Shown: positions 25,032-33,793, numbered from the stretch's first letter. The stretch is 64,000 nt of DNA from Aurantimonas sp965217685 (GCA_965217685.1 CBDCIZ010000003.1:744001-808000); one strand, 5' to 3'. The notes: generated from the sequence alone by a model not told the origin. A program made the numbers and translations.

Positions 25032-25847
25032 TCAGGCGGCGGGCTGCATGACGGTCGTCGCTAATCCGCCATCGACGAGGATTTCGGTCCCGGTGACGTA
25101 TGCGGCGCGATCGGATGCGAGAAAGAGCGCCACCTCCGCGATGTCCTCGGCCGTTCCCATCCGCCCCAGCGGAACCTGAGACGCTCTCGCCGCCTTCATC
25201 TCGTCGAGAGAACGGCTTCCGTATGAGGACGCAAGGGTCTGCTGGATACGGGGCGTATCGATCAGCCCGGCGACGATCGTGTTCGCCCGGATTCCCTTCG
25301 AGGCGTGTTCTCGCGCGAAGAGCTTCATGAAATGGATCGCAGCCGCCTTCGTCGCACCGTAGGCGAGATGCGGATACCCGACGTCCCTGATCCCGGCGAT
25401 TGAAGAGGTCGTCAGGACGACGCCTCCCCCGCCCTTCTCCATGATGGGCACGACGGCCTGCGTCGCGACGTGAAGAGATGTAAGGTTGGCATCCGAGATC
25501 CGACGCCATTCGTCGGCCGACGTCTTCTCAGAAGGCCCGGCCTTCCCGAGGCCCACGTTGCAGTAGAGGATGTCGATCCGCCCGTGTTTAGACGCTGTTC
25601 TGCGAAGAAACGCTTCCAGCGCAGCCTCGTCAAGAACATCGACGGCGGCGGGTTCCGCGTATCCGCCGGCTTCGGTGCAGACATGAGCGGTCTCCGAGGC
25701 CGAGGTCAGGTCCCGGTCGCCGACGACGACTTTCGCGCCGGCTTTGGCGTAGGCGATGCAGATCGCCTTGCCGATGCCGATGCCGGGGCCAATCGATCCG
25801 CCGCCCAGCACGACCGCAACGCGATCCTGTAGCTCGCCTTTCGTCAT
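25032..25847 (-). CDS. Short-chain dehydrogenase/reductase
   Basis: A 271-residue classical SDR. The cofactor loop reads GGGSIGPGIGIGKAICIAYA, slightly longer than the usual TGxxxGxG; the acidic residue in VVGDRD suggests NAD preference. The catalytic Ser is in TTSSIAGIRD and the YxxxK pair in AYGATKAAAIHF. The C-terminal LFLASDRAAYVTGTEILVDG is standard. It overlaps the TctA stop by four bases. It probably oxidises a hydroxyl of the substrate imported by TctABC. Confidence 0.9.
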   Translation of the reverse strand: MTKGELQDRVAVVLGGGSIGPGIGIGKAICIAYAKAGAKVVVGDRDLTSASETAHVCTEAGGYAEPAAVDVLDEAALEAFLRRTASKHGRIDILYCNVGLGKAGPSEKTSADEWRRISDANLTSLHVATQAVVPIMEKGGGGVVLTTSSIAGIRDVGYPHLAYGATKAAAIHFMKLFAREHASKGIRANTIVAGLIDTPRIQQTLASSYGSRSLDEMKAARASQVPLGRMGTAEDIAEVALFLASDRAAYVTGTEILVDGGLATTVMQPAA

Positions 25848-27370
25848 CGTGTCCCTCCCGCGCCTTCCAGTTCGCTCGTGTCGACCGACCCCCGCCTGGC
25901 GGCCCGCGCCGAATCCCGCTCCTTCTTCAATCCGATGTAGAGGGACAGGATCGTCGCCGCGATGAAGAACCAGCAGATCCAGCTCCGGAAGAAGACCGTT
26001 GCGTCGTTTGCGATCAGGTAGGACCGTCGCAGATTGTCTTCGAACAACGGGCCGAGGATGAAACCGATGAGGAACGGCGCAGCGGCCATGCCGACCCGTG
26101 TCATCAGGAAACCGAGGACGCCGAAGGCTAGCATCACCAGGACGTCGAACATCTGGTTCTGAACGGCGAAGCTGCCGAAGACGCAGAACATCAGGACCAT
26201 CGGCATCAGGATGTGGCGCGGGATATCGGCAATTCGGGCGAAGTGGCGGATCGCGAAGCTTCCCGTCACGAACAGCGCGGCGGACGCAACGATCATTCCG
26301 GCGAACAGCGCGTAGATCAGGTCGATATTGTCCTGGAACATGAGCGGACCCGGCGTCAGCCCCTGCAGCATGAACGCACCGAGGATGACGGCGGTTACAA
26401 CGTCGCCCGGGATACCCAGCGCCAAAAGCGGAATGAGGGTCGCACCCGCGACGCCGTTGTTGCCGGATTCCGCCGCGGCGACACCCTTGATCTCACCTTT
26501 ACCGAAGGCCTCCGGATTTTTCGAATAGCGCTTGGCCTCGCCGTAGGAGAGAAACGACGCGGCCGTCGCACCGATGCCGGGGATGGAGCCGAGCGCCACG
26601 CCGATGAAGCTGCCGCGGATGATCGTTGGCAAGCACCGCTTGAACTCGGCCCAGGTTACGCGGCTCTTGTCACTGCCTCCGACGGTCAGCTTGGCGGCGC
26701 GCTGCATGTAGAAGTCGATGACCTCGGGGATTGCGAACAGGCCGATCAGCAGCGGGATGTAGCTGATCCCGCCCATGAGGTTGAAGTTTCCGAAGGTGAA
26801 GCGCTGCGTACCGTAGACAAGGTCGAGACCGACCGTCGACAAAAGGACGCCGAGCAGGCCCGACATCACGCCCTTGGCCAGCGACGAACCCGAGATCGAG
26901 ATGACGATCGTCAGCGAGAACGCGATCAGCCAAAAGTACTCCGGCGGGCCGAATTCGAGGGCGAATCCGGCGATGGTTCCGGCCAGGAATATCAAGGCGG
27001 CGTTGGAGATCACGTCGGCAATGCAAGAGGCGTAGAGCGCCATGTGGAGCGCTTTGCCCGCCTGCCCCTTCCTCGCCATCGGGTAGCCGTCGAGCGTCGT
27101 ACAGGCGGCCGCCGGCGTTCCGGGTGCTCTGATCAGGATCGCGGTGATCGATCCGCCGAAGATGCCGCCCTTGTAGATGCCGACGAGGAGAAGGATGCCG
27201 GTAATCGGAGGAAGGGCGAAAGTGAAGGGAAGTGCCAGCGCGACAGCCATCGTCGCGGTCAGACCCGGAATAGCGCCGATGGTCACGCCGATCATGACCC
27301 CTACGACGATTGCAACGAAGTTCTGGTAGGTCAGAAACAGCGTCATTCCTTGTGCGATGTTGTCCATCAT
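25844..27370 (-). CDS. tctA: Tripartite tricarboxylate transporter large permease (TctA)
   Basis: A 508-residue protein with about 12 membrane segments and the TctA signatures: GAIPGLTATMAVALALPFTF near 32-51, IYKGGIFGGSITAILIRAPG near 65-84, and the second repeat VALGSIPGIGATAASFLSYG near 255-275. It couples ion flow to uptake of a carboxylate delivered by TctC. The gene is coupled to the downstream SDR and lies five bases after tctB. Confidence 0.95.
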   Translation of the reverse strand: MMDNIAQGMTLFLTYQNFVAIVVGVMIGVTIGAIPGLTATMAVALALPFTFALPPITGILLLVGIYKGGIFGGSITAILIRAPGTPAAACTTLDGYPMARKGQAGKALHMALYASCIADVISNAALIFLAGTIAGFALEFGPPEYFWLIAFSLTIVISISGSSLAKGVMSGLLGVLLSTVGLDLVYGTQRFTFGNFNLMGGISYIPLLIGLFAIPEVIDFYMQRAAKLTVGGSDKSRVTWAEFKRCLPTIIRGSFIGVALGSIPGIGATAASFLSYGEAKRYSKNPEAFGKGEIKGVAAAESGNNGVAGATLIPLLALGIPGDVVTAVILGAFMLQGLTPGPLMFQDNIDLIYALFAGMIVASAALFVTGSFAIRHFARIADIPRHILMPMVLMFCVFGSFAVQNQMFDVLVMLAFGVLGFLMTRVGMAAAPFLIGFILGPLFEDNLRRSYLIANDATVFFRSWICWFFIAATILSLYIGLKKERDSARAARRGSVDTSELEGAGGTR

Positions 27371-27375
27371 GTCGT

Positions 27376-27906
27376 TCAGATCCAGCCTTCGAGGATGCCC
27401 TGCGGCAGGGGAACCTGCGCCACCTTCACGAAGAAGAGATAGACGAGGAGCGGGATGAGAAACGACACGAGCCCCCCTCTGACGACGGACGTCTCGCCGC
27501 CCATCCAGACGAGCAGCGCCATTGCCAGGACCGAAACCCCGAGCATGCCGACGACGTCGGGAAGATAGTAGAAAGCCGCTAGGACGACCGCGAGCCCGAG
27601 AAGGCGGATCGGCCAGTTTGCGGCGGGGTAGAAACCTTCGCCCTCTTCGGTAGGAACACCGGGACCGAAGGCCGCCTGAATGCCGCAGACGAGTCCGAGA
27701 ACACCGATCGAGGCCGTCAGGACGTACGGCAGGAACGCCGGCGACAACGGCAACGCCTTGATGCTGGCGGGAGTGACGACGCTATCCGGAATTCCCCACA
27801 GAACGAAGATCACGGCGAGCGCTGCCATGCCGAACCCGAAGACGGTGTCCCTGGCGCTTTTTCTCATGACCGGTTTGCCCGGCCTGACGTCCTCGATATC
27901 GCTCAT
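27376..27906 (-). CDS. tctB: Tripartite tricarboxylate transporter small permease (TctB)
   Basis: A 176-residue protein with four membrane segments, the usual TctB size and layout (FGFGMAALAVIFVLWGIPDS, then a central loop and three C-terminal segments). It lies between tctC and tctA as in other Tct operons. A hairpin fills the 60-base gap upstream of it. Confidence 0.9.
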   Translation of the reverse strand: MSDIEDVRPGKPVMRKSARDTVFGFGMAALAVIFVLWGIPDSVVTPASIKALPLSPAFLPYVLTASIGVLGLVCGIQAAFGPGVPTEEGEGFYPAANWPIRLLGLAVVLAAFYYLPDVVGMLGVSVLAMALLVWMGGETSVVRGGLVSFLIPLLVYLFFVKVAQVPLPQGILEGWI

Positions 27907-27929
27907 CGGCTATCCCTCCCGTTGGACAA

Positions 27930-27961
27930 GGGCGGGACCGTGCTTGCGAACGGCCCCGCCC
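27930..27961 (-). terminator. Hairpin between tctC and tctB
   Basis: GGGCGGG-A-CCGT pairs with ACGG-C-CCCGCCC: eleven pairs and one mismatch around an eight-base loop. It lies five bases after the tctC stop. There is no T-tract. It is the same arrangement as in the TAXI and DctP operons although the gene family is unrelated. Confidence 0.55.
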
Positions 27962-27966
27962 GGCGG

Positions 27967-28962
27967 TCACTCGACCTTCACGCCAGCCGCATCGACGACC
28001 TTCTTCCACTTGGTCAGTTCGCTGTCGATGAAGTCGGCAAACTCTTGCGGCGAGCCGCCGACGACCGTGGCGCCGTTGGTCTTGGCGTAGTTCTGGAAAC
28101 TTTCGCCTTCGATGACCTTGTTCGTCGACGCGTTGATCTTCTCGATGATCGCCGGATCCGTCTTGGTCGGGACCAGAAAGCCGAACCAGGAAGCGGCCTC
28201 GAAACCTTTAAGCTCTGGAATTGCGGTTTCCGACAGGGTTGGGACGTCGGGCAGCGACGGATCGCGTTTCGCCGTGGTCACGGCCAATGGCGTGAGCGTG
28301 CCAGCCTTGATCTGGGGCATGGCAGACGGAAGATTGTCGAACATCACATCGATGTTGCCTGAAACCAGAGCCGGAACCGCCTCGCCGCTGCCGCGGTACG
28401 GCACATGGGTCATGTCGAGGCCCGTCCGGTCCTTGAACATTTCGCCCGAAAGATGGATCGAACTGCCGGTTCCGGACGATCCGAACGTGGCGCCCCCCTT
28501 CTTGGCCTTGTCGATGAACCCCTGGACGTCCTTTATGCCGCTGCCGGCGGGGACGACCATCACGTTCGGGATCCGCGTGATCCAGACGATCGGTGCGAAG
28601 TCCTTTTTCGCGTCGTACTGCAGGTTCGAATAGACGGCCGGTGCGATACCGTTCGACGAAACCTGGCCCATGAAGAGCGTGTAGCCGTCGGGCTTCGCAC
28701 GGGCGGCCTGCGCGGACCCCAGCGTCGCTCCGGCGCCGGGCCTGTTCTCGACGGTGACTGTCTGACCCCATTCCTCGGTCAGCCCCTGTGCGACCTGTCT
28801 TGCAAGGACGTCCGTCGCGCCGCCGGCGCTGTAAGGCACGATGATGGTCACCCGCTTGGTCGGATAATCGGTCGTCTGTGCCGACGCCTGCGTGGCGAGA
28901 CCGGTGACGGAAGCGAGTACGGCGATCGCCGCCAGGATCTTGCTTGTTCGTGTGCGTTTCAT
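27967..28962 (-). CDS. tctC: Tripartite tricarboxylate transporter substrate-binding protein (TctC/Bug family)
   Basis: A 331-residue periplasmic protein from the ATG at 28962 (GGGAGGAA ahead). The signal peptide ends near ASAQTT. Bug-family features are YPTKRVTIIVPYSAGGATDV at the mature start, the NRPGAGATLGSAQAARAKPD loop and GDTLAVTTA-like TPLAVTTAKRDPSLPDVPTL. The two water-mediated carboxylate loops of the family are thus present. The upstream frame extends into the neighbouring SDR and is not real. Ligand unknown; a short di- or tricarboxylate or an aromatic acid is possible. Confidence 0.93.
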   Translation of the reverse strand: MKRTRTSKILAAIAVLASVTGLATQASAQTTDYPTKRVTIIVPYSAGGATDVLARQVAQGLTEEWGQTVTVENRPGAGATLGSAQAARAKPDGYTLFMGQVSSNGIAPAVYSNLQYDAKKDFAPIVWITRIPNVMVVPAGSGIKDVQGFIDKAKKGGATFGSSGTGSSIHLSGEMFKDRTGLDMTHVPYRGSGEAVPALVSGNIDVMFDNLPSAMPQIKAGTLTPLAVTTAKRDPSLPDVPTLSETAIPELKGFEAASWFGFLVPTKTDPAIIEKINASTNKVIEGESFQNYAKTNGATVVGGSPQEFADFIDSELTKWKKVVDAAGVKVE

Positions 28963-29015
28963 GATGTTCCTCCCTTGGTGTTGAGCAGCATAAGCCGCGT
29001 TTACTGCGACGGCCG

Positions 29016-29729
29016 TCAGGCGGACCCGACGGTCATCCCTCCGCAGACGTAAAGAACCTGTCCCGTAACGAAGCCCGAGCGGTCGGACGCAAAGAACGAC
29101 ACGGCGTTTGCCACGTCGTCCGGCGTTCCGAGGCGCTTGACGGGCACCCCCTCGACGATCGCGGTCGTGCGTGGATCGTCGGGCGGGTTGACCTCGTCGA
29201 AGAGCGACGTCCGGATTGGACCTGGGCCCACCGCGTTCGCGGTTACGCCATAACGGCCAAGCTCGAGCGCCCAGGTCTTGGTCATCCCGTGAATTCCGGC
29301 CTTGGTGGCCGCATAGGCTGTTCGCTTCTCCTTGCCGAGCGCCACACGGCTCGAGATGCTGACGACGCGGCCCATCCCGGCCTCCTTCATCGCCGGAAAC
29401 ACCTTCTGGAGACAGATCACGGGCGCCTTGACGTTGATCGCCGTCACCGCATCGATCGACGAGGGGTCCGTATCCTCGATCGTGGCCGGCATCACGATGC
29501 CTGCATTGTTGACGAGGCGCGTGATACGAAAGCGGATGGCGACCGCCCCGACTGTCCCAGCCACCGCATCGGCGTCCGAAAGGTCGAGCTTTACGAACTC
29601 CTCGAAGTCCGAATGCTCCGGTTCGATCCTGTCGACCGCGACGACCTTCAAGCCGTCCGCCGTCAGCCGGCGTGCGATTGCCGCGCCAATGTTGCGGGCC
29701 GCTCCCGTGACGAGCGCGAAATCGCTCAT
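29016..29729 (-). CDS. Short-chain dehydrogenase/reductase (FabG-like)
   Basis: A 237-residue SDR with cofactor loop TGAARNIGAAIARRL, NNAG in VNNAGIVMPAT, catalytic Ser in SISSRVALG and YxxxK in AYAATKAGIHG. The C-terminus ends GQVLYVCGGMTVGSA as in FabG relatives. It overlaps the citryl-CoA-lyase-like gene by three bases of ATG/TGA. The operon has two different SDRs, which suggests two separate hydroxyl oxidations or opposite stereochemistry. Confidence 0.9.
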   Translation of the reverse strand: MSDFALVTGAARNIGAAIARRLTADGLKVVAVDRIEPEHSDFEEFVKLDLSDADAVAGTVGAVAIRFRITRLVNNAGIVMPATIEDTDPSSIDAVTAINVKAPVICLQKVFPAMKEAGMGRVVSISSRVALGKEKRTAYAATKAGIHGMTKTWALELGRYGVTANAVGPGPIRTSLFDEVNPPDDPRTTAIVEGVPVKRLGTPDDVANAVSFFASDRSGFVTGQVLYVCGGMTVGSA

Positions 29730-30508
29730 TTGCCGCTCTCGGCCTCATAGGGGATCGCCTTGTCGACAAGATCCCAGATGAACCGCCCGGTCGGCCGCTT
29801 CTGTTCCTCCGCGATATGGGCGATCAAACCGGAAGTCCGCCCGAGAACGCTGAAGCCGCGCATCAGCTCGACCGGCACCCCGATCTCGCCGAGCAGGGCC
29901 GCCGTCGATCCCGTCGCGTTGATTGTCGTGTGCTTGCCACGCCGCTCGTCGAGAACCTTCGAGAGCAACCGAAGCGCGGCACAGTGCTCGCCATCGAGGC
30001 CGTTCTCCGCGGCGATCTCGAGCAGGCGAAGGGCGCGCGGATCGTCGGGCTTGTGCAGATGGTGCCCGAACCCGGGGATAGGCGCCTTGCGCGAACGATG
30101 ATCATCGACGATCTCGCCGGCGAACGCCTCGCGGTCACTGGGGGCGGCCTTGACGATGCGATCAAGCAGGCGGGCGTTGTTCTCGACCGTTCCGACAAAG
30201 CTGGACCCGACCGCCATCAGGCCGGCGGCCACGGCGCCCTGAAGGTTCTCGGGTGCTGACATGTAGATTGACCGGGTCGTGATCGCGCTCGGCGTGAAGC
30301 CGTGCTCCATCATCGTGATGAGGATGGCGTTGAGCACGTTGCGCTCGCCGTCGCTGATCTCGCGGCCGAGGATGTGAAAGGCGGATATCGAGACGAAGTC
30401 GGCGTTCTTGCCCGGCGCGAGGATATCCTGCACGAGATTGCGATCACGGTAGAAGACGTCGGTTTCGGTGTAGCGGCTGAGCGCCGTGGTGGGTGTGTTG
30501 GCGGTCAT
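29726..30508 (-). CDS. Citryl-CoA lyase-like protein (citrate synthase superfamily)
   Basis: A 260-residue protein, much shorter than citrate synthase (~430) but equal to the stand-alone citryl-CoA-lyase domain of this superfamily. The catalytic-His loop PGFGHHLHKPDDPRALRLLE is clear near 155-174, as is GREISDGERNVLNAILITMM for the first half and NATGSTAALLGEIGVPVELM near 205-224. Such proteins cleave citryl-CoA-type thioesters to acetyl-CoA and a 2-oxo acid. The adjoining acyl-CoA ligase, coupled by ATGA, can supply the thioester, and TctABC can supply the acid. A new substrate is more likely than citrate itself because the ligase is of the AMP-forming type. Confidence 0.82.
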   Translation of the reverse strand: MTANTPTTALSRYTETDVFYRDRNLVQDILAPGKNADFVSISAFHILGREISDGERNVLNAILITMMEHGFTPSAITTRSIYMSAPENLQGAVAAGLMAVGSSFVGTVENNARLLDRIVKAAPSDREAFAGEIVDDHRSRKAPIPGFGHHLHKPDDPRALRLLEIAAENGLDGEHCAALRLLSKVLDERRGKHTTINATGSTAALLGEIGVPVELMRGFSVLGRTSGLIAHIAEEQKRPTGRFIWDLVDKAIPYEAESGK

Positions 30509-32028
30509 GCGTCTTCCTTCAGTTCGCTGCGGTTTTTCTCGAAGTCGTCGATAAGTGCCTGTTTCTGGAGCTTTCCGTACGCATTGCGCGGAAGGCGGTC
30601 GTAGACGACGACGGACTTCGGGGCCTTCACCGATCCCAGCCGCTCCTTCACCATCCGCACGATCTCGTCCGGTTCGACGGAACGCCCTTCGACGAACTCG
30701 ACCGCCGCATGGACGGCCTCGCCCCACTTGTCGTCGGGGACTCCGAAGACGGCGCAATCGGAGACCGCTTCATGCTCGGCGATCACCGGCTCCACGTCCG
30801 ACGGGTAGACATTGAAGCCGCCCGTGATGACGACGTCTTTGGAGCGCCCCTTGATGAACAGGAAACCTTCATCGTCGAAAGATCCGAGATCGCCTGTATA
30901 GAGCCAGCCGTCCCTGACGGTTTCTGCCGTCTTTTCTGGCTGCTTCCAATATCCCGTCATCACCATGTCGCCGCGAATGACGATCTCTCCGAGTTCCCCG
31001 ACGGGCAACTCCTGGCCGTCCTTGTCGACGACGGCGACGCGGGTCAGGAAAGTTTCTCGACCGACGGAGGCGCGCTTGTCTTTGCGCAGCAGATCCTTCG
31101 CCGAGATCATGGTCGCGATCTGCGGCGCTTCGGTCTGGCCGTAGTTGGAGGCGATGCACGGGCCGAAGATCCGCTGTGCCCGGTCGATCTCCTCCGAGCG
31201 CATCGGCGCCGAGCCGTAGACGAGGTTCTTCAGCCTCGGGAACGTCATCGCTTCGATGCCCGGGACCTGCATCATCATGTAGATGAGCGTCGGTGGCAGG
31301 AAGGTGGTGGTGATGTTGCGATCGCGCAGGCACGCGACGACGTCCTCCGGCCGCGGACGGTCGACAATGACGAGCGTGCCGCCTGTGCCGAGCGTCGGGA
31401 CGATGTAAGTCGAGGTCCCATGGGTGATCGGCGCTGCCGCCAGGTAGCGGTCGCCCTCCTTCATGTCCCACGCCACGATCTGCGTGGCGATCGTCGTGTT
31501 CCAGGCTCGGTAAGGCTGCATGACTCCCTTCGGAACTCCGGTTGAGCCCCCGGTGAACTTGATCGCCTGGGTCTCGTGCAGTGGCAGCGGATGGAAGATC
31601 GGCTCCCTGCCGTCGAACCGCTGGACGAGTCCCGCGACCGTTTCCTCGCCATCGTTCGGAGACGTCGTCAGCACCCGTGCGGATCCGCCGTCCACGAGGT
31701 GACGAACGTCGGGGTCCGTGATGACAACGGTCATCCCGGTAAATTCCACAGAGCGACCGATCTCCTCAGCCTTGTTCTTCGGATAGAGCGGGACCCAGAC
31801 CTTGCCCGCGGCGAGTACACCCAGCCAGGCAATCAGGTGGTCGACGTGATTGAAGCAGCAGATCCCGACCCGCGATCCCGGCTCGGGGTCGATGTCCTGC
31901 AGCCCCGCAGCGAACGCATTGGCCTTGCGATGCAGGTCCCGGTAGGAGAGCGATCCCGTCTGGTGTTCGACGGCCACGCTGTCAGGCGTCAATCGCGCCT
32001 GGCGGTGGAAAAGATCTATCGGGTGCAT
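30505..32028 (-). CDS. AMP-dependent acyl-CoA synthetase (class I adenylate-forming)
   Basis: A 507-residue ligase with all core motifs: P-loop KFTGGSTGVPKG at 157-168, YGQTEAP, YTGDLG, KDVVITGGFNVYPSDVEPVI and the C-terminal catalytic Lys in PRNAYGKLQKQ (near 486). It activates a carboxylic acid to the CoA thioester through an acyl-AMP. The acid is not predictable from motifs. It overlaps both its neighbours (iclR by 13 bases, the lyase by four), so its product is probably the direct substrate of the citryl-CoA-lyase-like enzyme. Confidence 0.93.
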   Translation of the reverse strand: MHPIDLFHRQARLTPDSVAVEHQTGSLSYRDLHRKANAFAAGLQDIDPEPGSRVGICCFNHVDHLIAWLGVLAAGKVWVPLYPKNKAEEIGRSVEFTGMTVVITDPDVRHLVDGGSARVLTTSPNDGEETVAGLVQRFDGREPIFHPLPLHETQAIKFTGGSTGVPKGVMQPYRAWNTTIATQIVAWDMKEGDRYLAAAPITHGTSTYIVPTLGTGGTLVIVDRPRPEDVVACLRDRNITTTFLPPTLIYMMMQVPGIEAMTFPRLKNLVYGSAPMRSEEIDRAQRIFGPCIASNYGQTEAPQIATMISAKDLLRKDKRASVGRETFLTRVAVVDKDGQELPVGELGEIVIRGDMVMTGYWKQPEKTAETVRDGWLYTGDLGSFDDEGFLFIKGRSKDVVITGGFNVYPSDVEPVIAEHEAVSDCAVFGVPDDKWGEAVHAAVEFVEGRSVEPDEIVRMVKERLGSVKAPKSVVVYDRLPRNAYGKLQKQALIDDFEKNRSELKEDA

Positions 32029-32816
32029 TCGTTTTCCTCTGCGGTGGTGAAGCCGGCCCGGCGCGCGACCTCCCGCATTGCCGAAACGACACGAACGCGG
32101 TCTTCGGCCGTCAGCCGAGACGAAACGTTTGTGACCGACATGGCGGCTACCGCAAATCCGTCTTGGAAGAGCGGGATGGCGACGGCAGCGATGTCGGGAA
32201 TGATCACCGCTTCATTGACGACGTAACCGTCCATCGGCATCCGGTTCGCGGCTTCCCGGACGATTTCGGCCGTGAGGCGCCCGTATTTGAGGTAGCGCTC
32301 ACGCTCTTTTTCAATGACTGCGTCTCGGTCCGCCCTTTGGAGCGAAGCGAGTAACGCCAGACTTGCACCCCCAGCTCCGAGCGGTCGGCGAGCGCCGATC
32401 TCGAGGGTGTTCACTGTGATGTCGGTTTCGCCCGCGATGACGTCGATGCAGAGCGCCTCGCCGGCGGAAGGGACAGACAGGCACACAATGCCACCGACGC
32501 CCTGTTGGACCGACTTCAACGAGCGCCTCATCCGGCGTCGAAAATCGACGAAGGCGAGATCCTGCCCTGCCCTGTCGACGAGTTCATAGGGCATGACCCC
32601 GAGATGATAGCGTTTGGAATACGGGTCGAAGCTCAAGAAGTTCCGAGCGGTGAGCGTGCCTAGCAACCTGTAAGCCGTGGCGGCGTGGATTTCGGCCTTT
32701 CGCGCCGCAGCACTCAGAGACATCCCGTCTTTACCGCAGTCGGCCACGACTGCGAGCAGTGCGAGGCCTTTCTCCAGCGATGTTCTTGCAAGGGCCGGCA
32801 ATGGCCTGGTGCTCAT
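32016..32816 (-). CDS. IclR family transcriptional regulator
   Basis: A 266-residue regulator from the ATG at 32816, behind GGGGAGGAA. The N-terminal winged helix has MSLSAAARKAEIHAATAYRL and LLGTLTARNFLSF. The C-terminal GAF-like effector domain includes LEIGARRPLGAGGASLALLA and DGYVVNEAVIIPDIAAVAIP. It is unusual in being the first gene of the operon it probably controls instead of divergent. A 19-base palindrome at 32918-32936, about 100 bases upstream, is the best operator candidate. Confidence 0.92.
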   Translation of the reverse strand: MSTRPLPALARTSLEKGLALLAVVADCGKDGMSLSAAARKAEIHAATAYRLLGTLTARNFLSFDPYSKRYHLGVMPYELVDRAGQDLAFVDFRRRMRRSLKSVQQGVGGIVCLSVPSAGEALCIDVIAGETDITVNTLEIGARRPLGAGGASLALLASLQRADRDAVIEKERERYLKYGRLTAEIVREAANRMPMDGYVVNEAVIIPDIAAVAIPLFQDGFAVAAMSVTNVSSRLTAEDRVRVVSAMREVARRAGFTTAEENECTR

Positions 32817-33157
32817 GAGTTCCTCCCCACGATCTCCCAATAGCTAAAGAACAAATGAGGACGTCCAACCGGTCGAGTAAACCCCGATTTATCAACATGC
32901 GGGAAAAGCTTCTCAATATACGATAAGGAATCGTATGCCGATGTGTTGTTCCGATCTTCCGAAACCCTCGGTCGCCCGTCAGTAATTGGAAGCCGCAGGT
33001 TCAGTCCATAGTCTTCAACGGGCCGAAGAACGAACCCGCTTGCGCGGGATAGGCAGCGGTTTTGCCGTTTGCGAACTGATACGAGCGCCATGCGCTGATT
33101 GAGCGTCTCTCTGTGCGGGCAGACGATCTGGCTCCTTCCCTCGAACGGAGCCTTCCC
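32817..33157. other. Intergenic promoter stretch upstream of IclR operon
   Basis: Apart from the palindrome at 32918-32936 I see no gene. The region right of 33000 is probably the left margin of the mobile-element debris that follows. Confidence 0.4.
32918..32936. promoter_or_regulatory. Putative operator upstream of the IclR-led operon
   Basis: A perfect inverted repeat, ATACGAT-AAGGA-ATCGTAT, lies about 100 bases before the IclR start in an otherwise A+T-richer promoter stretch. Size and position fit an IclR dimer site controlling the whole ligase-lyase-TctABC operon. Confidence 0.5.
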
Positions 33158-33400
33158 ATGACGATCCTTTCCATTTCCACCATGCCAGTCAGCCCGCTGC
33201 GCCATCGGCTAATCGACGACACGACCACGCGACGTTTCTCGCGCCAGACGCAGCGTCGCTACATCCGCGACATTGGCCGCCTGGCGTCGTTTCTCGGACG
33301 GACGCCCGACACGGCGAGCGTCGAGGACCTGCGCCGTTTCCAGGTCGCCCTGCAGAAGGCCGGCCTCGGCCTTGCGACTGGTCGGCCGTCACCGAGTGGT
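33158..33400 (+). pseudogene. Tyrosine recombinase/integrase N-terminal fragment
   Basis: The frame starts MTILSISTMPVSPLRHRLID and has the SAM-like N-terminal domain of XerC/D-type integrases found with IS91-like elements: RRFSRQTQRRYIRDIGRLAS and TASVEDLRRFQVALQKAGLG. Homology stops near 33390. The catalytic domain (R-HxxR-Y) is missing, replaced by an IS3 remnant read from the other strand. Confidence 0.7.
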
Positions 33401-33412
33401 TTGAGGCAAATC

Positions 33413-33635
33413 TCAATGCATAGAGGGCCTCGGCGCCAAGGCTGGCGTGGCCGGTGAAGCCGGTCCGGATGGCGAAGCCGACCATTTCGTAATCTGTGGT
33501 GCCGGCGGGCGGCAGTTCAACGACGAGTGCGGGGGTGCGGTGTTTTCATGGCGGCGCCAGCTTTCGATCACGACCTTCGGCCTCGGCCAGCGAGTAGAAG
33601 ATCTCGCCGTTCAGTAGTTCGTCCTCATATAGCAG
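33413..33635 (-). pseudogene. IS3-family OrfB transposase C-terminal fragment
   Basis: On the minus strand LYEDELLNGEIFYSLAEAE is followed, after a one-base frameshift near 33575, by VVIESWRRHENTAPPHSSLN and CRPPAPQ. This is the C-terminus of IS3-group OrfB after the last catalytic Glu (xDELLNGEIFY...SWRxxYNxxRPHSSLGYRPPAP). Upstream catalytic parts are missing. Confidence 0.75.
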
Positions 33636-33761
33636 ATGCACCATCAAATCAGCAGCAGGAACATCGGCTTAATCTGATAATGCGGGGATGACAGATAACA
33701 CCAACGTCCTCTCCGGCCTGAAACAAAACAAAGCGAAATCCTCGGCGTTATTCGAGGATAC

Positions 33762-33787
33762 GACGTGCAGGTGATCGTCGTCGGCGC
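33762..33787 (+). repeat. 26-bp inverted copy of the start of the FAD-monooxygenase gene
   Basis: These 26 bases match, with one mismatch, the reverse complement of 36955-36980, which encodes DVQVIVVGA at the start of the FAD monooxygenase. Here the same peptide is encoded on the plus strand (YDVQVIVVGA) and then breaks off at the end of the tetR gene. It is either a truncated second copy of such a gene or a footprint of inversion. Confidence 0.6.
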
Positions 33788-33793
33788 TCCTTG

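Noticed and set aside
26213..27442. 409-codon plus-strand frame opposite tctA
   Set aside because: Antisense shadow of tctA; composition dominated by Arg, Asp and Glu.
12371..32938. Shared ATCGTATGC string in the operators at 12371 and 32918
   Set aside because: The two sites belong to regulators of different families (GntR, IclR) and the rest of the palindromes differs; likely coincidence.
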